DNA of 64,000 nucleotides from positions 1 through 64,000 of the forward strand of contig JADZFR010000015.1 in the NCBI GenBank assembly GCA_020849795.1, in the 5' to 3' direction. The notes beneath the pieces are model-generated. The model worked only from the letters and a program-made list of their open reading frames with translations, was not told the DNA's origin and did no database searches. Below are positions 1-9,600 of the stretch, piece after piece. The first letter of the stretch is position 1; the number at the start of each line of letters is the position of its first letter. Source of the stretch: Planctomycetota bacterium (GTDB lineage: Bacteria > Planctomycetota > UBA8742 > UBA2392). The position numbers and the translations under genes were made by a program.

Positions 1-171
1 CAGTTTCCAGCCGACGTGATGACGTGGCTGCAGGCGCACAAGCAGATCCCGCACTACGCGCGGATTCTGGCGCACACGCTTGAGTCCAACGCAATGATCC
101 GCGACGCCCATCGCGAAGCCTGCCAAGAAGCACCGCTCCCCGGGGGTGGAGCGGCGACCCTGGCTGCCTAG
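1..171 (+). CDS. C-terminal fragment of unknown protein (5' end outside window)
   Basis: Frame 1 is open from the first base to a TAG at 169-171 and gives 56 residues beginning QFPADVMTWLQAHK and ending GGGAATLAA. The reading frame enters from outside the window, so no start is visible. The fragment is helical and amphipathic, with a Gly/Ala-rich tail. I recognise no family. It is followed directly by a compound hairpin region. It could also be chance open sequence, but its codon use resembles the neighbouring genes. Confidence 0.5.
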   Translation, partial: QFPADVMTWLQAHKQIPHYARILAHTLESNAMIRDAHREACQEAPLPGGGAATLAA

Positions 172-173
172 GC

Positions 174-250
174 GGGAGCGCAGGCTTCCAGCCTGCACTC
201 CGGAGCAGCCGGGACGGCTGCGCTCCCTTTGCAAAACCCCGCAAGCGGGG
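174..250. repeat. Compound inverted-repeat element (paired small hairpins)
   Basis: Outer arms GGGAGCGCAG (174-183) and CTGCGCTCCC (218-227) are exact complements. Inside lie two 6-bp hairpins, at 180-196 (GCAGGC/GCCTGC) and 205-221 (GCAGCC/GGCTGC). A further small hairpin follows at 237-250 (CCCCG/CGGGG). The layout resembles the paired hairpins at 55074-55116. It may be a dispersed intergenic repeat and may also end transcription of the upstream gene, although no T-run follows. Confidence 0.55.
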
Positions 251-401
251 CCGGTGGCAATTTGCCGTAGTGGCATTGGCTTCCAGCCCGTGGCCCGCTT
301 GCGTCGTTCCGCCCCCTGAGGCGCGACATGGCCCGAGCCGACCGCCTTCCATTCTGGCCTCTGCTTTGACGTAATCGGCATGTCGAGTTCTGGAGACGCT
401 C

Positions 402-1556
402 ATGGATGCCACGTTGCGTGTGCTGATGGCTGTACTGGTGCTGTTCGGGCTTGGCCTTTGGGTCGGTGCGCAGGAGCAGCCGGAGCAGGATCAAGAACTG
501 GATGTGGCAATCGCCGAGAAAGTCCTGGAAGCCAAACCGGGAACGGTGCTGACCGTCGAACTGCCGGCCAACGGTGCGCGGTTGCAGGGCGTGCGCTTCA
601 AGCTTCCGGAGGGCACAAAGAAGTTGTACGTGCAGGTGACCGAAGCCAGCGCGGACATTGACCTGTGGCTGACGCGCGAACGCGCCAAGGACATGTCCAC
701 TCTCTTGGAGGAAGCCGAGGTCGAGAAAGCGACAGGCCGCCTGAGTGAAGTCATGGAAGTCGCTGAGGGGTTGCGCGCCGGCACCTACTACGTGTACGCC
801 GGCAGCCTGTCGGCGACAGCCGACGAAGAAATCAGCTTCAAGCTGCTGATCGGGCTGAACGAGTCTCCGCCGCCTATGGCGCTGCCGACGTTGCCGTTTG
901 CCGCCCTTGACCAGTTGTCGCCTGCTGAGCGCGCGGTGCATGCCTGCGTGTCGCTGAACACAGACGAAGGCGGCGGCAGCGGCACCGTCGTCACGCCCGG
1001 AGGGTTGATTTTGACCAACCGCCACGTGCTCGAAAACGAAGACGGTTCCTTCGCGACCATGGTGTATGTCAGCTTCACGCGCGAACCGCGCGAACTGCCG
1101 GTGCAGACGCACACAGCCGTCGTGGTCGATCAAAGCGCCGAGCTGGATCTCGCGTTGCTGCGCATCACCGAGGACCTGAACGGCAAGGCGGTCGAGAACC
1201 CAAACTTCACGTGGCTGGCGCTGGCGCCAGGCGGGCCGGATCTCGGCCACGAGTTGCGGTGCCTTGGCTATCCCGCGATCGGCGGCTCTGGCAGTGTCGC
1301 CAGCGTCACGATGACCAGCGGCGTGGTCAGCGGCTTTGCCGTCCGCAAGAACGTGCTGCAGTGGCTGAAGACCGATTGCCTGATCTCGGCGGGTAACAGC
1401 GGCGGCGCGGCGCTGAATGCAGGCTACGAGCTGGTCGGTATACCCACCGAAAGCCTGCACGACCCCGACACGCTGGAATCTCTGGGGTATATCCGACCGA
1501 TCGGTTCCATCCCCAGGAGCTGGCTGGAACGGATCAGGAAAGACCTGCCCAAGTAG
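402..1556 (+). CDS. Secreted trypsin-like serine protease with N-terminal PPC-type domain
   Basis: This is a 384-residue predicted exported endopeptidase. Residues 1-23 form a signal peptide ending near VGAQ. Residues about 45-150 look like a pre-peptidase C-terminal (PPC) beta-sandwich, with the typical 'xDIDLWL...GTYYVYAGS' pattern. The protease domain follows, with a full triad: His208 in LTNRHVL, Asp249 in ELDLALLRI and Ser333 in SAGNSGGAAL, as in the HtrA/S1 family. No PDZ domain is present. The ATG at 402 has a GGAG site six bases upstream (392-395). PPC domains usually sit C-terminal and are often removed from secreted proteases, so the N-terminal position is unusual. The substrate is unknown. 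The gene converges on the Ser/Thr kinase gene. Confidence 0.85.
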   Translation: MDATLRVLMAVLVLFGLGLWVGAQEQPEQDQELDVAIAEKVLEAKPGTVLTVELPANGARLQGVRFKLPEGTKKLYVQVTEASADIDLWLTRERAKDMSTLLEEAEVEKATGRLSEVMEVAEGLRAGTYYVYAGSLSATADEEISFKLLIGLNESPPPMALPTLPFAALDQLSPAERAVHACVSLNTDEGGGSGTVVTPGGLILTNRHVLENEDGSFATMVYVSFTREPRELPVQTHTAVVVDQSAELDLALLRITEDLNGKAVENPNFTWLALAPGGPDLGHELRCLGYPAIGGSGSVASVTMTSGVVSGFAVRKNVLQWLKTDCLISAGNSGGAALNAGYELVGIPTESLHDPDTLESLGYIRPIGSIPRSWLERIRKDLPK

Positions 1557-1599
1557 CGTGATCGTATCGATGCAGGGCAAACCAGGTCCGCGGGGGCTG

Positions 1600-4500
1600 C
1601 TACTCGCTTTCCAAACGCGCGATTCTTGCCCGGATCTCTTCAACGTTCTCTGCTTCGGGCGCGCGCTTGACGTACTCGGTGTAGTCCGTCAGCGCAGCGG
1701 CTTTGTCGCCCAGGGCCTCATGGCACTCCCCGCGCAAGTACCAGCATTGGGGCAGTAAGCTGCCGTGCGTGGTGATGGCTTGCGTGAAGTCGGCGATAGC
1801 ACCCCGATACTGTTTGAGCCTCATGCGATACACGCCGCGGCCGTTGTAGCCCCAGGCGTGCCCCGGCGAGATTTCGAGCATGCGCGTGACATCGGCAATC
1901 GCGCCTTCCACGTCGCCCAGCATGTTCCGGCAGGCGGCCCGGTTGATCCAGGCTTCGGGATGATAGGGATTCAACTCGATCGCGCGCGAGCAGTCTCCCA
2001 TCGCAAGCTCGTAATTCTCCAGATGTATGTGCGCGGCTGCGCGATTCGCGAACCCGACTTCCCAGTACGGCTCAAGCTCAATGACCCTCGAGTAGTCGCG
2101 CAGTGCCGCTTCATGGTTGCGGATCCACACGTTGTAGGCGTAGCCCCGCGAATTGAGCAGAATCGGGTCGTCCGGGCTCAGCTTCACGGCCGTGTTCAAG
2201 TCCTCCATGGCCAGTACATGGTTTCCCATCCTGCCGCGTATCAGCCCGCGCCGCCCATACGCAATCGCATTGCCCGGGTCAATCTGCAATGCACGATTGA
2301 GCATCTCGATTGCGGCTTCCGTGTTGCCCAACGATTCGGCGTAGTCGGTGACGGCCGCGGAGTTGTCCGGCTCAAGTTCAAACGCGCGTCGCCTGTCCTC
2401 AAGGGCAGCCACGGCGAGGCCCTGCTCGGTGCGTATCGACGCCCTGGCAAGGAACTCGGCCGCCGTGACAGGTTGCGGCATATCCGGCGGTTCAGGCACG
2501 CGGTTGAAGTTGCGCTTGGCCTGCATCCAGACCACGCTGCGAACGCCGAAGCGCTCACGCGCCTTGACCAGCGGCTGGTACGCCATCCAGTGTGCCGTCA
2601 AGCAGAGCGCGCCGGCAGCTTCTACGGCGAGGCGGGTGTCGTTGATTTCGGCCAGGAATGCGGCCAATGGCGGTACCGCTCGCTCCGGCAAATCGATATA
2701 GCCCAGCACACGGCACAGCAGCGTGATCTCGTCACGCTCGGCCTGTGTCCACAGGATGTCCGGGTCCTTGTTGCGCGCCTTTTGTGCATGCGGGGCCAGC
2801 GCCGCCCCAAGCAACTCAATCGTTTGGGGCTCACGAAATGCGCTGAGTTTCACGACGTAGTCATCAAGCCGAATGTTGCCGCGCGGGCGACCACCGCGGG
2901 CCAGGCCCAGGCGTATGTCTTCCAGCGCGGCCTCAATCACCTGTTTCTGCCGTGCCAGCAGGGCGTTGCGGGCGGCATCGACGCGGCCCTTCCACTCTGC
3001 GCGGGCTGCCGCTTCATCCTGGGTGCCCTCGATGATGAAGTCCGCGAGCGCGAAGTCTTCATTCAGCATCGCCAACTCTGCGGCGAGGTAGCGCGAAGAG
3101 CCCAGCGCGCGCCGGCGTGCTGCCAGTTCCGCGCTCGACACGAACTCGTGGCTGACGCCTGCCACCGGCTCGGTCCACAACCTGATCAGCTCTTCAGTTG
3201 TGCCGGCGGCCGCCAGCAGGCCCGAAACGATACGGGCGTTTTCGGCGCGATCCGAAGGCGACAGCACGCCTTGTGCGGCGCCGCGCCGATGAAGCTCGCT
3301 GACGCGCTGCGTGGCTTCGTCGGCCAGGTCGCCGCCCCGCAACGCGCGCACGCGGGCGTCCTGCGCGCTGATTTCCGTGCGGCGCTGCTCGATCAACCGT
3401 TCCCGGTCGTGCTTCTGGCGCTGCTCAATGGCTTCGCGGGCTTCACGCTCAGAATCGGCGTCAGCCAGCGCTTCGCGCGCGGTGTCGCGCTCGCCCAGTA
3501 TGCTGTGAAAGGCGTACGCCGCACCGCCAACGATCACGGCCAGCGCGACGCACGCAATCGCGACGGCCGCCTTGTTGCGGCGCACGAAGCGCCTCAGCAG
3601 TTCGCCGCGGCTGTAGCGGTACACGCTGAGATTGCGCCCGTCGCGGAATGCCGTGACCTCGCGGGCGAACGCCGTCGCGCTATCGAGGCGCTGGGCGCGG
3701 TCGCGGGCCATGGCTTTGTCGGCCAGCGAGACAAGATCAGGCGGAGCCAGGGGGGCGGTTTGCTTCAGCGGATCGGGCTCGAGCACCAGTACACGGGCAA
3801 GCACCGTCTGGGCGTTGGTGCCTTCAAACGGCGGGCGGCCGGAGAGTATTTCATACAGCATTGCGCCAAGGGCGTACACGTCGCTGCGTTCGTCCACCTT
3901 GTCAAGTTCGCCGCGGGCCTGCTCGGGCGGCATGTAGGCGGGTGTACCCAGCACCGCGCCATCGAGCGTGCGGGCGCTGCTGTCGTCCTGCAGCAGGCTT
4001 GGGCTGAACTCGGCCAGGCCCTTTCGCTGCACGGTCTTTTCTTCCTGGCCCTGCACGCGGGCCAGCCCCCAGTCCAGCACCAGCGTCTCGCCGAAGTCAC
4101 CGAGCATGATGTTGGCGGGCTTGAGGTCGCGGTGGATCACGCCGCGCGAGTGCGCATAGGCAATCGCGTTGCAGACGTCCGTGAACGCATCCAGCAGCTG
4201 CAGGCGCTGCGCCAGCTTTTGCTGGTCGGTCAGCGACCCGTCGCGCTGGATGGTCTGCAACCGGTGCGCCATGGTTTTGCCGCGCACCAGCTTCATGCTG
4301 TAGAATACGGTGCCGTCTTCGCGCGATGCGATCTCGTAGACGGGCACGATGTTGGGGTGCTCGAGCTGGCCTGTGATCTTGGCTTCGCGCAGGAACCGCT
4401 CGACCAGTTCGGGTGTGGTCGAGCTGGTGGGAAGGGTGCCGGCACTGCCTTTGCCGGGCAGAAGTTCCTTGAGTGCCACCTCGCGCCCGACGGCATTGTC

Positions 4501-4971
4501 CAGCGCGATCAAGATGCGCCCCATGCCGCCGCGCGCGTATTCGCGCTTGACGGTGTAGCGGCCGGTTTCGCCTACGCGTGGCAGGTGCGATGACAGGCCC
4601 TTTACCCGGTCTGCGGCGCCAGTGGTGCGGGCAGTCTCAAGCATGGTGGCCAGCACCCGTGTCGCCGCCTCGGACTCCTGCTTCGGGTCGAATGAAAACA
4701 GCGTGGACTGGGCCTGCTGGTCGATGCCGCATTCCGCGAGCATCGACTGCGCCGCTACCGGGTTGCGCGACAACAGTTCGGCCTGTGTGCTGATTTCGGC
4801 GGCGGCGTTGCCGGGTGCCACGGCCAGCACGCTCTGCACCGGTGCATCCGGCGCGAGCTCGGACAGCACGCGCACGGCTTCTTCGGGCGCGAGGAACCCG
4901 CGTTGAACAGCCAGCACAGCCGCAAGCACGGCTTTGTGACGGGCGTCCGGTTGGGGCGCGGAGTCGTTCAT
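1600..4971 (-). CDS. Membrane Ser/Thr protein kinase with C-terminal TPR repeats
   Basis: This is a 1123-residue Hanks-type kinase. The kinase domain spans about 138-445, with a Gly-rich loop ARGGMGR (146-152), catalytic Lys168 (VALKEL), H280-R281-D282 in VIHRDLKPANIML, DWG at 300-302 in place of DFG, and GTPAYMPPEQARG in the activation segment. One membrane span lies at about 469-490, followed by a charged coiled coil (about 495-550). About eight TPR units occupy the last 300 residues, placing the TPR part outside the membrane. A longer open frame runs upstream to 5154 but would overlap the previous gene, so I chose the ATG at 4971. That ATG lies 41 bp after the XRE/TPR gene. A TATACT hexamer lies 12 bases before the start. 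The LVLDWGLAR motif is typical of planctomycete and myxobacterial kinases. Confidence 0.92.
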   Translation of the reverse strand: MNDSAPQPDARHKAVLAAVLAVQRGFLAPEEAVRVLSELAPDAPVQSVLAVAPGNAAAEISTQAELLSRNPVAAQSMLAECGIDQQAQSTLFSFDPKQESEAATRVLATMLETARTTGAADRVKGLSSHLPRVGETGRYTVKREYARGGMGRILIALDNAVGREVALKELLPGKGSAGTLPTSSTTPELVERFLREAKITGQLEHPNIVPVYEIASREDGTVFYSMKLVRGKTMAHRLQTIQRDGSLTDQQKLAQRLQLLDAFTDVCNAIAYAHSRGVIHRDLKPANIMLGDFGETLVLDWGLARVQGQEEKTVQRKGLAEFSPSLLQDDSSARTLDGAVLGTPAYMPPEQARGELDKVDERSDVYALGAMLYEILSGRPPFEGTNAQTVLARVLVLEPDPLKQTAPLAPPDLVSLADKAMARDRAQRLDSATAFAREVTAFRDGRNLSVYRYSRGELLRRFVRRNKAAVAIACVALAVIVGGAAYAFHSILGERDTAREALADADSEREAREAIEQRQKHDRERLIEQRRTEISAQDARVRALRGGDLADEATQRVSELHRRGAAQGVLSPSDRAENARIVSGLLAAAGTTEELIRLWTEPVAGVSHEFVSSAELAARRRALGSSRYLAAELAMLNEDFALADFIIEGTQDEAAARAEWKGRVDAARNALLARQKQVIEAALEDIRLGLARGGRPRGNIRLDDYVVKLSAFREPQTIELLGAALAPHAQKARNKDPDILWTQAERDEITLLCRVLGYIDLPERAVPPLAAFLAEINDTRLAVEAAGALCLTAHWMAYQPLVKARERFGVRSVVWMQAKRNFNRVPEPPDMPQPVTAAEFLARASIRTEQGLAVAALEDRRRAFELEPDNSAAVTDYAESLGNTEAAIEMLNRALQIDPGNAIAYGRRGLIRGRMGNHVLAMEDLNTAVKLSPDDPILLNSRGYAYNVWIRNHEAALRDYSRVIELEPYWEVGFANRAAAHIHLENYELAMGDCSRAIELNPYHPEAWINRAACRNMLGDVEGAIADVTRMLEISPGHAWGYNGRGVYRMRLKQYRGAIADFTQAITTHGSLLPQCWYLRGECHEALGDKAAALTDYTEYVKRAPEAENVEEIRARIARLESE

Positions 4972-4983
4972 GGAACGCCCGAA

Positions 4984-4989
4984 AGTATA
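4984..4989 (-). promoter_or_regulatory. -10-like hexamer TATACT before Ser/Thr kinase gene
   Basis: On the minus strand TATACT ends 12 bases before the ATG at 4971 and lies in the 41-bp gap after the upstream regulator gene. No Shine-Dalgarno sequence is evident. It suggests an internal promoter giving a very short or leaderless transcript. I found no convincing -35 element. Confidence 0.4.
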
Positions 4990-5012
4990 CAGGCGAAGAC
5001 CGCAAAGGGCGA

Positions 5013-6539
5013 TCAAGTCGTGCGGGCCTCGGCGCGGACGGCGATGGCTTGCTCGCGCATGAACCCGTAGCCCTTGCGGAAGCCGTCGACGAAGAAGGCC
5101 ACGGCCCGGGCGCGAAGTTCGCGCGTGGATTCGCTGCGCGATTCTTTCGGGCACAACAGGATCGCGTTGCGGTAGTGGATTGCGGCGTTGTACAGCCGTG
5201 GATGCGTGGTGGCGGGCATTTCGCGCAACGTCTGGTCGGCCTGGTCCAGCAGGCGTCGGGCGCTTTCGGCACGATTGCAGGCGCGTTCAAGCTGGGTACG
5301 GATGACGAGTGCGGCGAAGGTCGCGACTTTGCCGGTGCCGACACTGCCAAGCTTTTCCTGCACGAGATCCGTGTCGTAGTCTTGTTTGCGCAGCGCGGTC
5401 TCAAGCTGCAGCATCTGCAGCGCCCATGAAACCTGCGGGCTTTCGTAGGGCTTGTCGCCCTCGAACACCACTTTGCGCACGTGGGCGATCAGCGCCAGGT
5501 CTTCGGTCCAGGATGCGTACTTCAGCACGAACGATTCCATGCCGGCGCCGAAATAGTCCGGGTTGATGGCGTCGCGGATCGAGCCCAGCCCAGCCGACAC
5601 GCAGGTGACGTAGTAATGCAGCGCATTGGCCGCCAATGCATCGGGGTTGGTCAGGGCAATTTCGTGATACATCGATCGCACGATTGCCAGGCCTTGGTCG
5701 ACGCGGCCGCACTCCATGTGCAAGGCGCCCAGGCGCATTTTGAGCGACTGGAAGTAGCGGTCGCCGTTGGCGTCGGGGTGGGTCAGGCTGATCGCCGACT
5801 CAAGCACACGCACCGCTTCTTCTATATAGCCCATGCTGGTCAGGGCGACGCTCAGGTTGCCGATGTGCACCATCTGCAGCGGGTCGCGCAATTCGCCGGT
5901 GGCCAGAAGGCGGCGCACGGCACGGCGCTGGATCGTGAGCGCGTTCTCGAAGTTGTTCAGCACATGCTCAAGGCTGGCGTTGGCATAGTCAAAGCGCAGG
6001 TCGACTTCGGGGCTGTCTGACAGCCGCGCGATCTGCACAATCGCCTCGCGCAGTTCCAGTGCGAGGTCAACGTTGCGCTTGCGGATGGCACCCTGCAGCT
6101 GGGTGACGAGTTCGTTGTAAATCGGCGCCGTGTGCTCGTTCAACTTCTGGCGCAGGGTTTCGTAGCGGCGCAGCGCCTCGTTCAGTTCGCGCAGCACGCG
6201 CGCGTGGCTTTTGCCCGCCAGCGCGCCCAGCCGCATCTCGGACACGGCGCTCATTGCCTTGACCAGCGCCAGGATGTTCTCGCCCATCGACACCGACGAC
6301 ATGGTCACGTCGGAGAGGTAGGGCGCGCCTTCGCCCAGCATCAGCCAAGTCGGGTTCAGCTTGAACTGGCGAATCAGCCCGACGGCAAAGTCGGTCGGCA
6401 CCTTGCCGTGACGCACATAGCGGTTGACGTTGCTCAGCGGCACGCCGGTGCGCTGGGCGATGGTGGCTTGCGAGTGCTGGGCGGCAACGGTTTTCAGGCG
6501 TTCGCGGAAGCCGTCTTCCTGAATCTGGGAGTCAGTCAT
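5013..6539 (-). CDS. XRE-type helix-turn-helix regulator with TPR-like C-terminal region
   Basis: This 508-residue protein has an N-terminal helix-turn-helix at about residues 20-47 ([19 protein letters not shown]), close to cro/C1-type domains. A long helical repeat region follows from about residue 90, with TPR/Rgg-like character that in related regulators senses peptides or partner proteins. The start ATG at 6539 has AAGGA eight bases upstream. The gene sits 41 bp before the Ser/Thr kinase gene in the same direction and is divergent from the giant FG-GAP gene. It is a plausible regulator of itself, the kinase and the surface protein, which is an inference from position. Confidence 0.75.
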   Translation of the reverse strand: MTDSQIQEDGFRERLKTVAAQHSQATIAQRTGVPLSNVNRYVRHGKVPTDFAVGLIRQFKLNPTWLMLGEGAPYLSDVTMSSVSMGENILALVKAMSAVSEMRLGALAGKSHARVLRELNEALRRYETLRQKLNEHTAPIYNELVTQLQGAIRKRNVDLALELREAIVQIARLSDSPEVDLRFDYANASLEHVLNNFENALTIQRRAVRRLLATGELRDPLQMVHIGNLSVALTSMGYIEEAVRVLESAISLTHPDANGDRYFQSLKMRLGALHMECGRVDQGLAIVRSMYHEIALTNPDALAANALHYYVTCVSAGLGSIRDAINPDYFGAGMESFVLKYASWTEDLALIAHVRKVVFEGDKPYESPQVSWALQMLQLETALRKQDYDTDLVQEKLGSVGTGKVATFAALVIRTQLERACNRAESARRLLDQADQTLREMPATTHPRLYNAAIHYRNAILLCPKESRSESTRELRARAVAFFVDGFRKGYGFMREQAIAVRAEARTT

Positions 6540-6544
6540 GGCAT

Positions 6545-6680
6545 AGTTCCTTATTCAGGGATACTAAATATGACATAGCAGCGAGTCCAGTGATCTTTCT
6601 TGCTACCTTTGCCGCGAACCAAGAACTGACTCCTGACGGTGCAGCGGAGTTGGTCACGACTCGAGACCGGAGGCAGACGA
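6545..6680. promoter_or_regulatory. Divergent intergenic region with AT-rich core
   Basis: This gap separates the XRE regulator (minus) and the FG-GAP surface protein (plus). Bases 6549-6580 form an AT-rich stretch that stands out from the GC-rich surroundings and contains GGATACTAAATATGACAT. It is a likely site for the promoter of one or both genes and for operator binding by the XRE protein. No exact symmetric operator could be defined. Confidence 0.35.
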
Positions 6681-9600
6681 TGAGTGCGATCAAGATCAGG
6701 ACGAAAGCCGGACTTCTGCGAAGGCTGTTGCGGCTTGGCGCCGTTGCGGCCGTGGTGCTACTGAGTGCGACGACGGTGCTTGCCACGTTGCAGCGCACGT
6801 CGCCCGCAGGCGGTGCCCACCATGTGAAGCGTGGTGCGGCAATCAGTGCCGAGTTTTCGTCGGCAGTCAGCAATGCCGACAGCACAAACTTCTTCGTGCG
6901 CGGCCGACACAGCGGGTTGCACACCGGCACTTACAGCGGCAACGGCAGCGCTCGCCTGACGTTTCAGTCCAACCAGCCGTTTCGCGGCGGAGAGCGCGTA
7001 GACGTCACGATGACCACCGGCATCAGCGGATTGAACCAGCAGAAGCAGTTCAGCTTTCTCGCGCGGGCCAACCGGTCCACGGGCACCGTTGAAAACGACA
7101 TTCTCGGGTCGGTGTGGGTGGATGCATCGATCGGGTATGCCTTGCCGGGGCGCCTTACCGCCGGCTACAGCGGATACTATTACGGCAGCGCCTGCGGCGA
7201 CATCAATGGTGATGGCCGCCCCGACGTTGCGGTCGGCGGCGCGTTCAGCCCCAGCGGCGTGCATGTCTGGCTGACGCCGTCCAATCTCAGCAACTGGAAT
7301 GCCATGCAGGGCCACCGCGACTTTGTCGCCTCCAAGATCACGCTGACGCCAAGCACCAACGGCACCGTCTATGGCGTCGAGATCGGCGACATCAACGCTG
7401 ACGGCTATGGCGACGTGCTGCTTTCGCTCGAGAACGGCAGCGACAACCGGCCCGAGCTGTTTACCTGGAACCCGCAGACCAGCGCGTTCAACTCGCCGGT
7501 CAAGTTCGGCACCAACACCGGCCACACCGGCATCCGCACCGCTGACCTGAACAGCGACGGCCTGCTGGACGTGGTGTGCGTCTGCCACGCCAACTACTAC
7601 TGCCTGAACAACGGGCAGGGCGGGTTCAACGCCTCGGTCGCATTCACCGGCTCAGGCTCGTGGGGCTCCGACGTTGCCTTTGCTGACTTCGATAATGATG
7701 GCGACCTCGACGTGGTCTTCGTGCACGGCAGCGGTACCGTCAACCCCAACGACATGGTGTTCTACAACAATGGCACCGGCGGCTTTCCCACCTCGGCAAC
7801 GCTCGGCACTGCAACGGTTTCGCTGGGTGTAGCGACCGGCGACTTCAATGGCGACGGCGCGGTCGACATCGCGGTCTCGACTTACAGCGACGGCGTGCGG
7901 CTTTACCTCAACAACGGCGCCGGGCAGTTTTCGACGTCCAGCACCGCCTTCACGATCATGAACACCGCGACACCTCCGGCGGCTGTGGCGATTGGCGCAC
8001 TGGCGGCGGGCGACCTTGACGGCGATGGCGACCTGGATATGGCGCTGGGCGCTGGCGACGCCGGCAGCACCGGCCAGAGCAAGCTGATCTTCAACAATGG
8101 TGACGGTACGTTTACCACGTCGGCCGACCTGGGTCCGGCAAACGGCGGCGGCACATGGGGACCTGACATCCAGCTTGTGGACCTTGACGGTGACGGAGAC
8201 CTGGATGTGTTCTGGGGCCACTGGAGCCGGGGGCCCGCGTACTTGCTGAACGGCGCCAGGATGTATGACGATTCCAACGACACCTGGACCTATGAGCACA
8301 CAGGTTTCGACCCGTCCCTTACCGGTACCTCGCCCACGGCACACTCGGTCAGCGTTGCGCGCACGGCCAATGTGGCTGCGAGTTTCAACAGGTCCATGCT
8401 GGGTGCCAGTGCCTCGACTGTCTCGGCGCGCGGGTCTTTGCGCGGTGCTATCGCGGGCAGCTATCTCGGCAACGGCACCTCGACCCTGACGCTCAACCCG
8501 ACCCTCGACTTCAAGCCGGGCGAAGTGATTGAACTTTCCGTGCGTGGCCTGAACTCGCAGGACAGCATCACCGATTACACGACCAGCACCGTGTCTCATA
8601 CCACCAACCAGCCGCTGGTGCGCGGTGAAGTGGTGCGCTTCCGCGCCGCAGCCTCGGCTGGCCCGCTTGAGTTCAGCCACAAGGTGCAGGACCTTCAGGC
8701 CGCAACGCTGAACACGAATGCGTCCGTGACGGGCGACCTGAACGGCGACGGAACGCTTGAAGTTGTGCTGGGCGTGGGCAACGGCCGGGACCGCTGGTTC
8801 ACGGTCGGCAACGCCACGGGCAACGACGTTTCGACGTCAAGTCTGGACACCCGTGCGCTGGCACTCGGCGACATGGACAACGACGGCGACCTTGACCTGG
8901 TCATTGGCGTGCATGGCGCCGCCAACGTGATTCACCCCTGGACCGGCAGCGGTTTCGGCAGTGCAACCACGTTCGGGTCCGCGACCGACAACACGCACGC
9001 GGTTGCGCTGGGCGACCTGAATGCCGATGGCTGGCTCGACATCGTGTGCGCCAACAATGGCCAGCAGAACGGCATCTACCTGAACAACCAGGCCGGCGGC
9101 TTTACGGTCGTGAGCTTTGGTGCAGCGACCGACAACAGTGTCGCAGTTGCGCTTGCCGACGTGGACCGCGACGGCGATCTCGACATCATGATCGGCAACT
9201 CCGGCCAGGCCGATGTGGTCTACCTCAATGACGGGCGCGGTGCGGTCAACGGCCGGCGCAGTATCGCGGGCGGCGGCAACGATACGCGCGCCGTGGCAGC
9301 CGACGACCTGAACGGCGACGGCTATCCCGACATCGTGTGCGCGTACCACGGCGGCGTGGACAACCTGTTCCTGAACAACGGCGCGGGCGACTTCGCGAGC
9401 AACTACCCGCTGACCACCGCCGCCACTGATTCACGGGCGCTGACGCTGGGCGACATGGACGGCGACGGCGACCTGGACGTCATGGTCGGGTACGCCGCGG
9501 CGCAGGGCCAGTTGTTGCTCAACAACGGCGCCGGCAGCTTTACCGCCGGTGCCAGTTTCGGCCCCACGGCGGGCAACACATCCTCGCTGCTGGCTGCTGA

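Noticed and set aside
168..1643. 491-codon open frame on the minus strand across the protease gene
   Set aside because: Shadow of the plus-strand trypsin-like protease, Arg/Gln/His-rich and without recognisable domains.
1765..4593. 942-codon open frame on the plus strand inside the kinase gene
   Set aside because: It is antisense to a kinase with intact motifs. High third-position GC leaves the opposite frame free of stops. No family features and no ribosome site.
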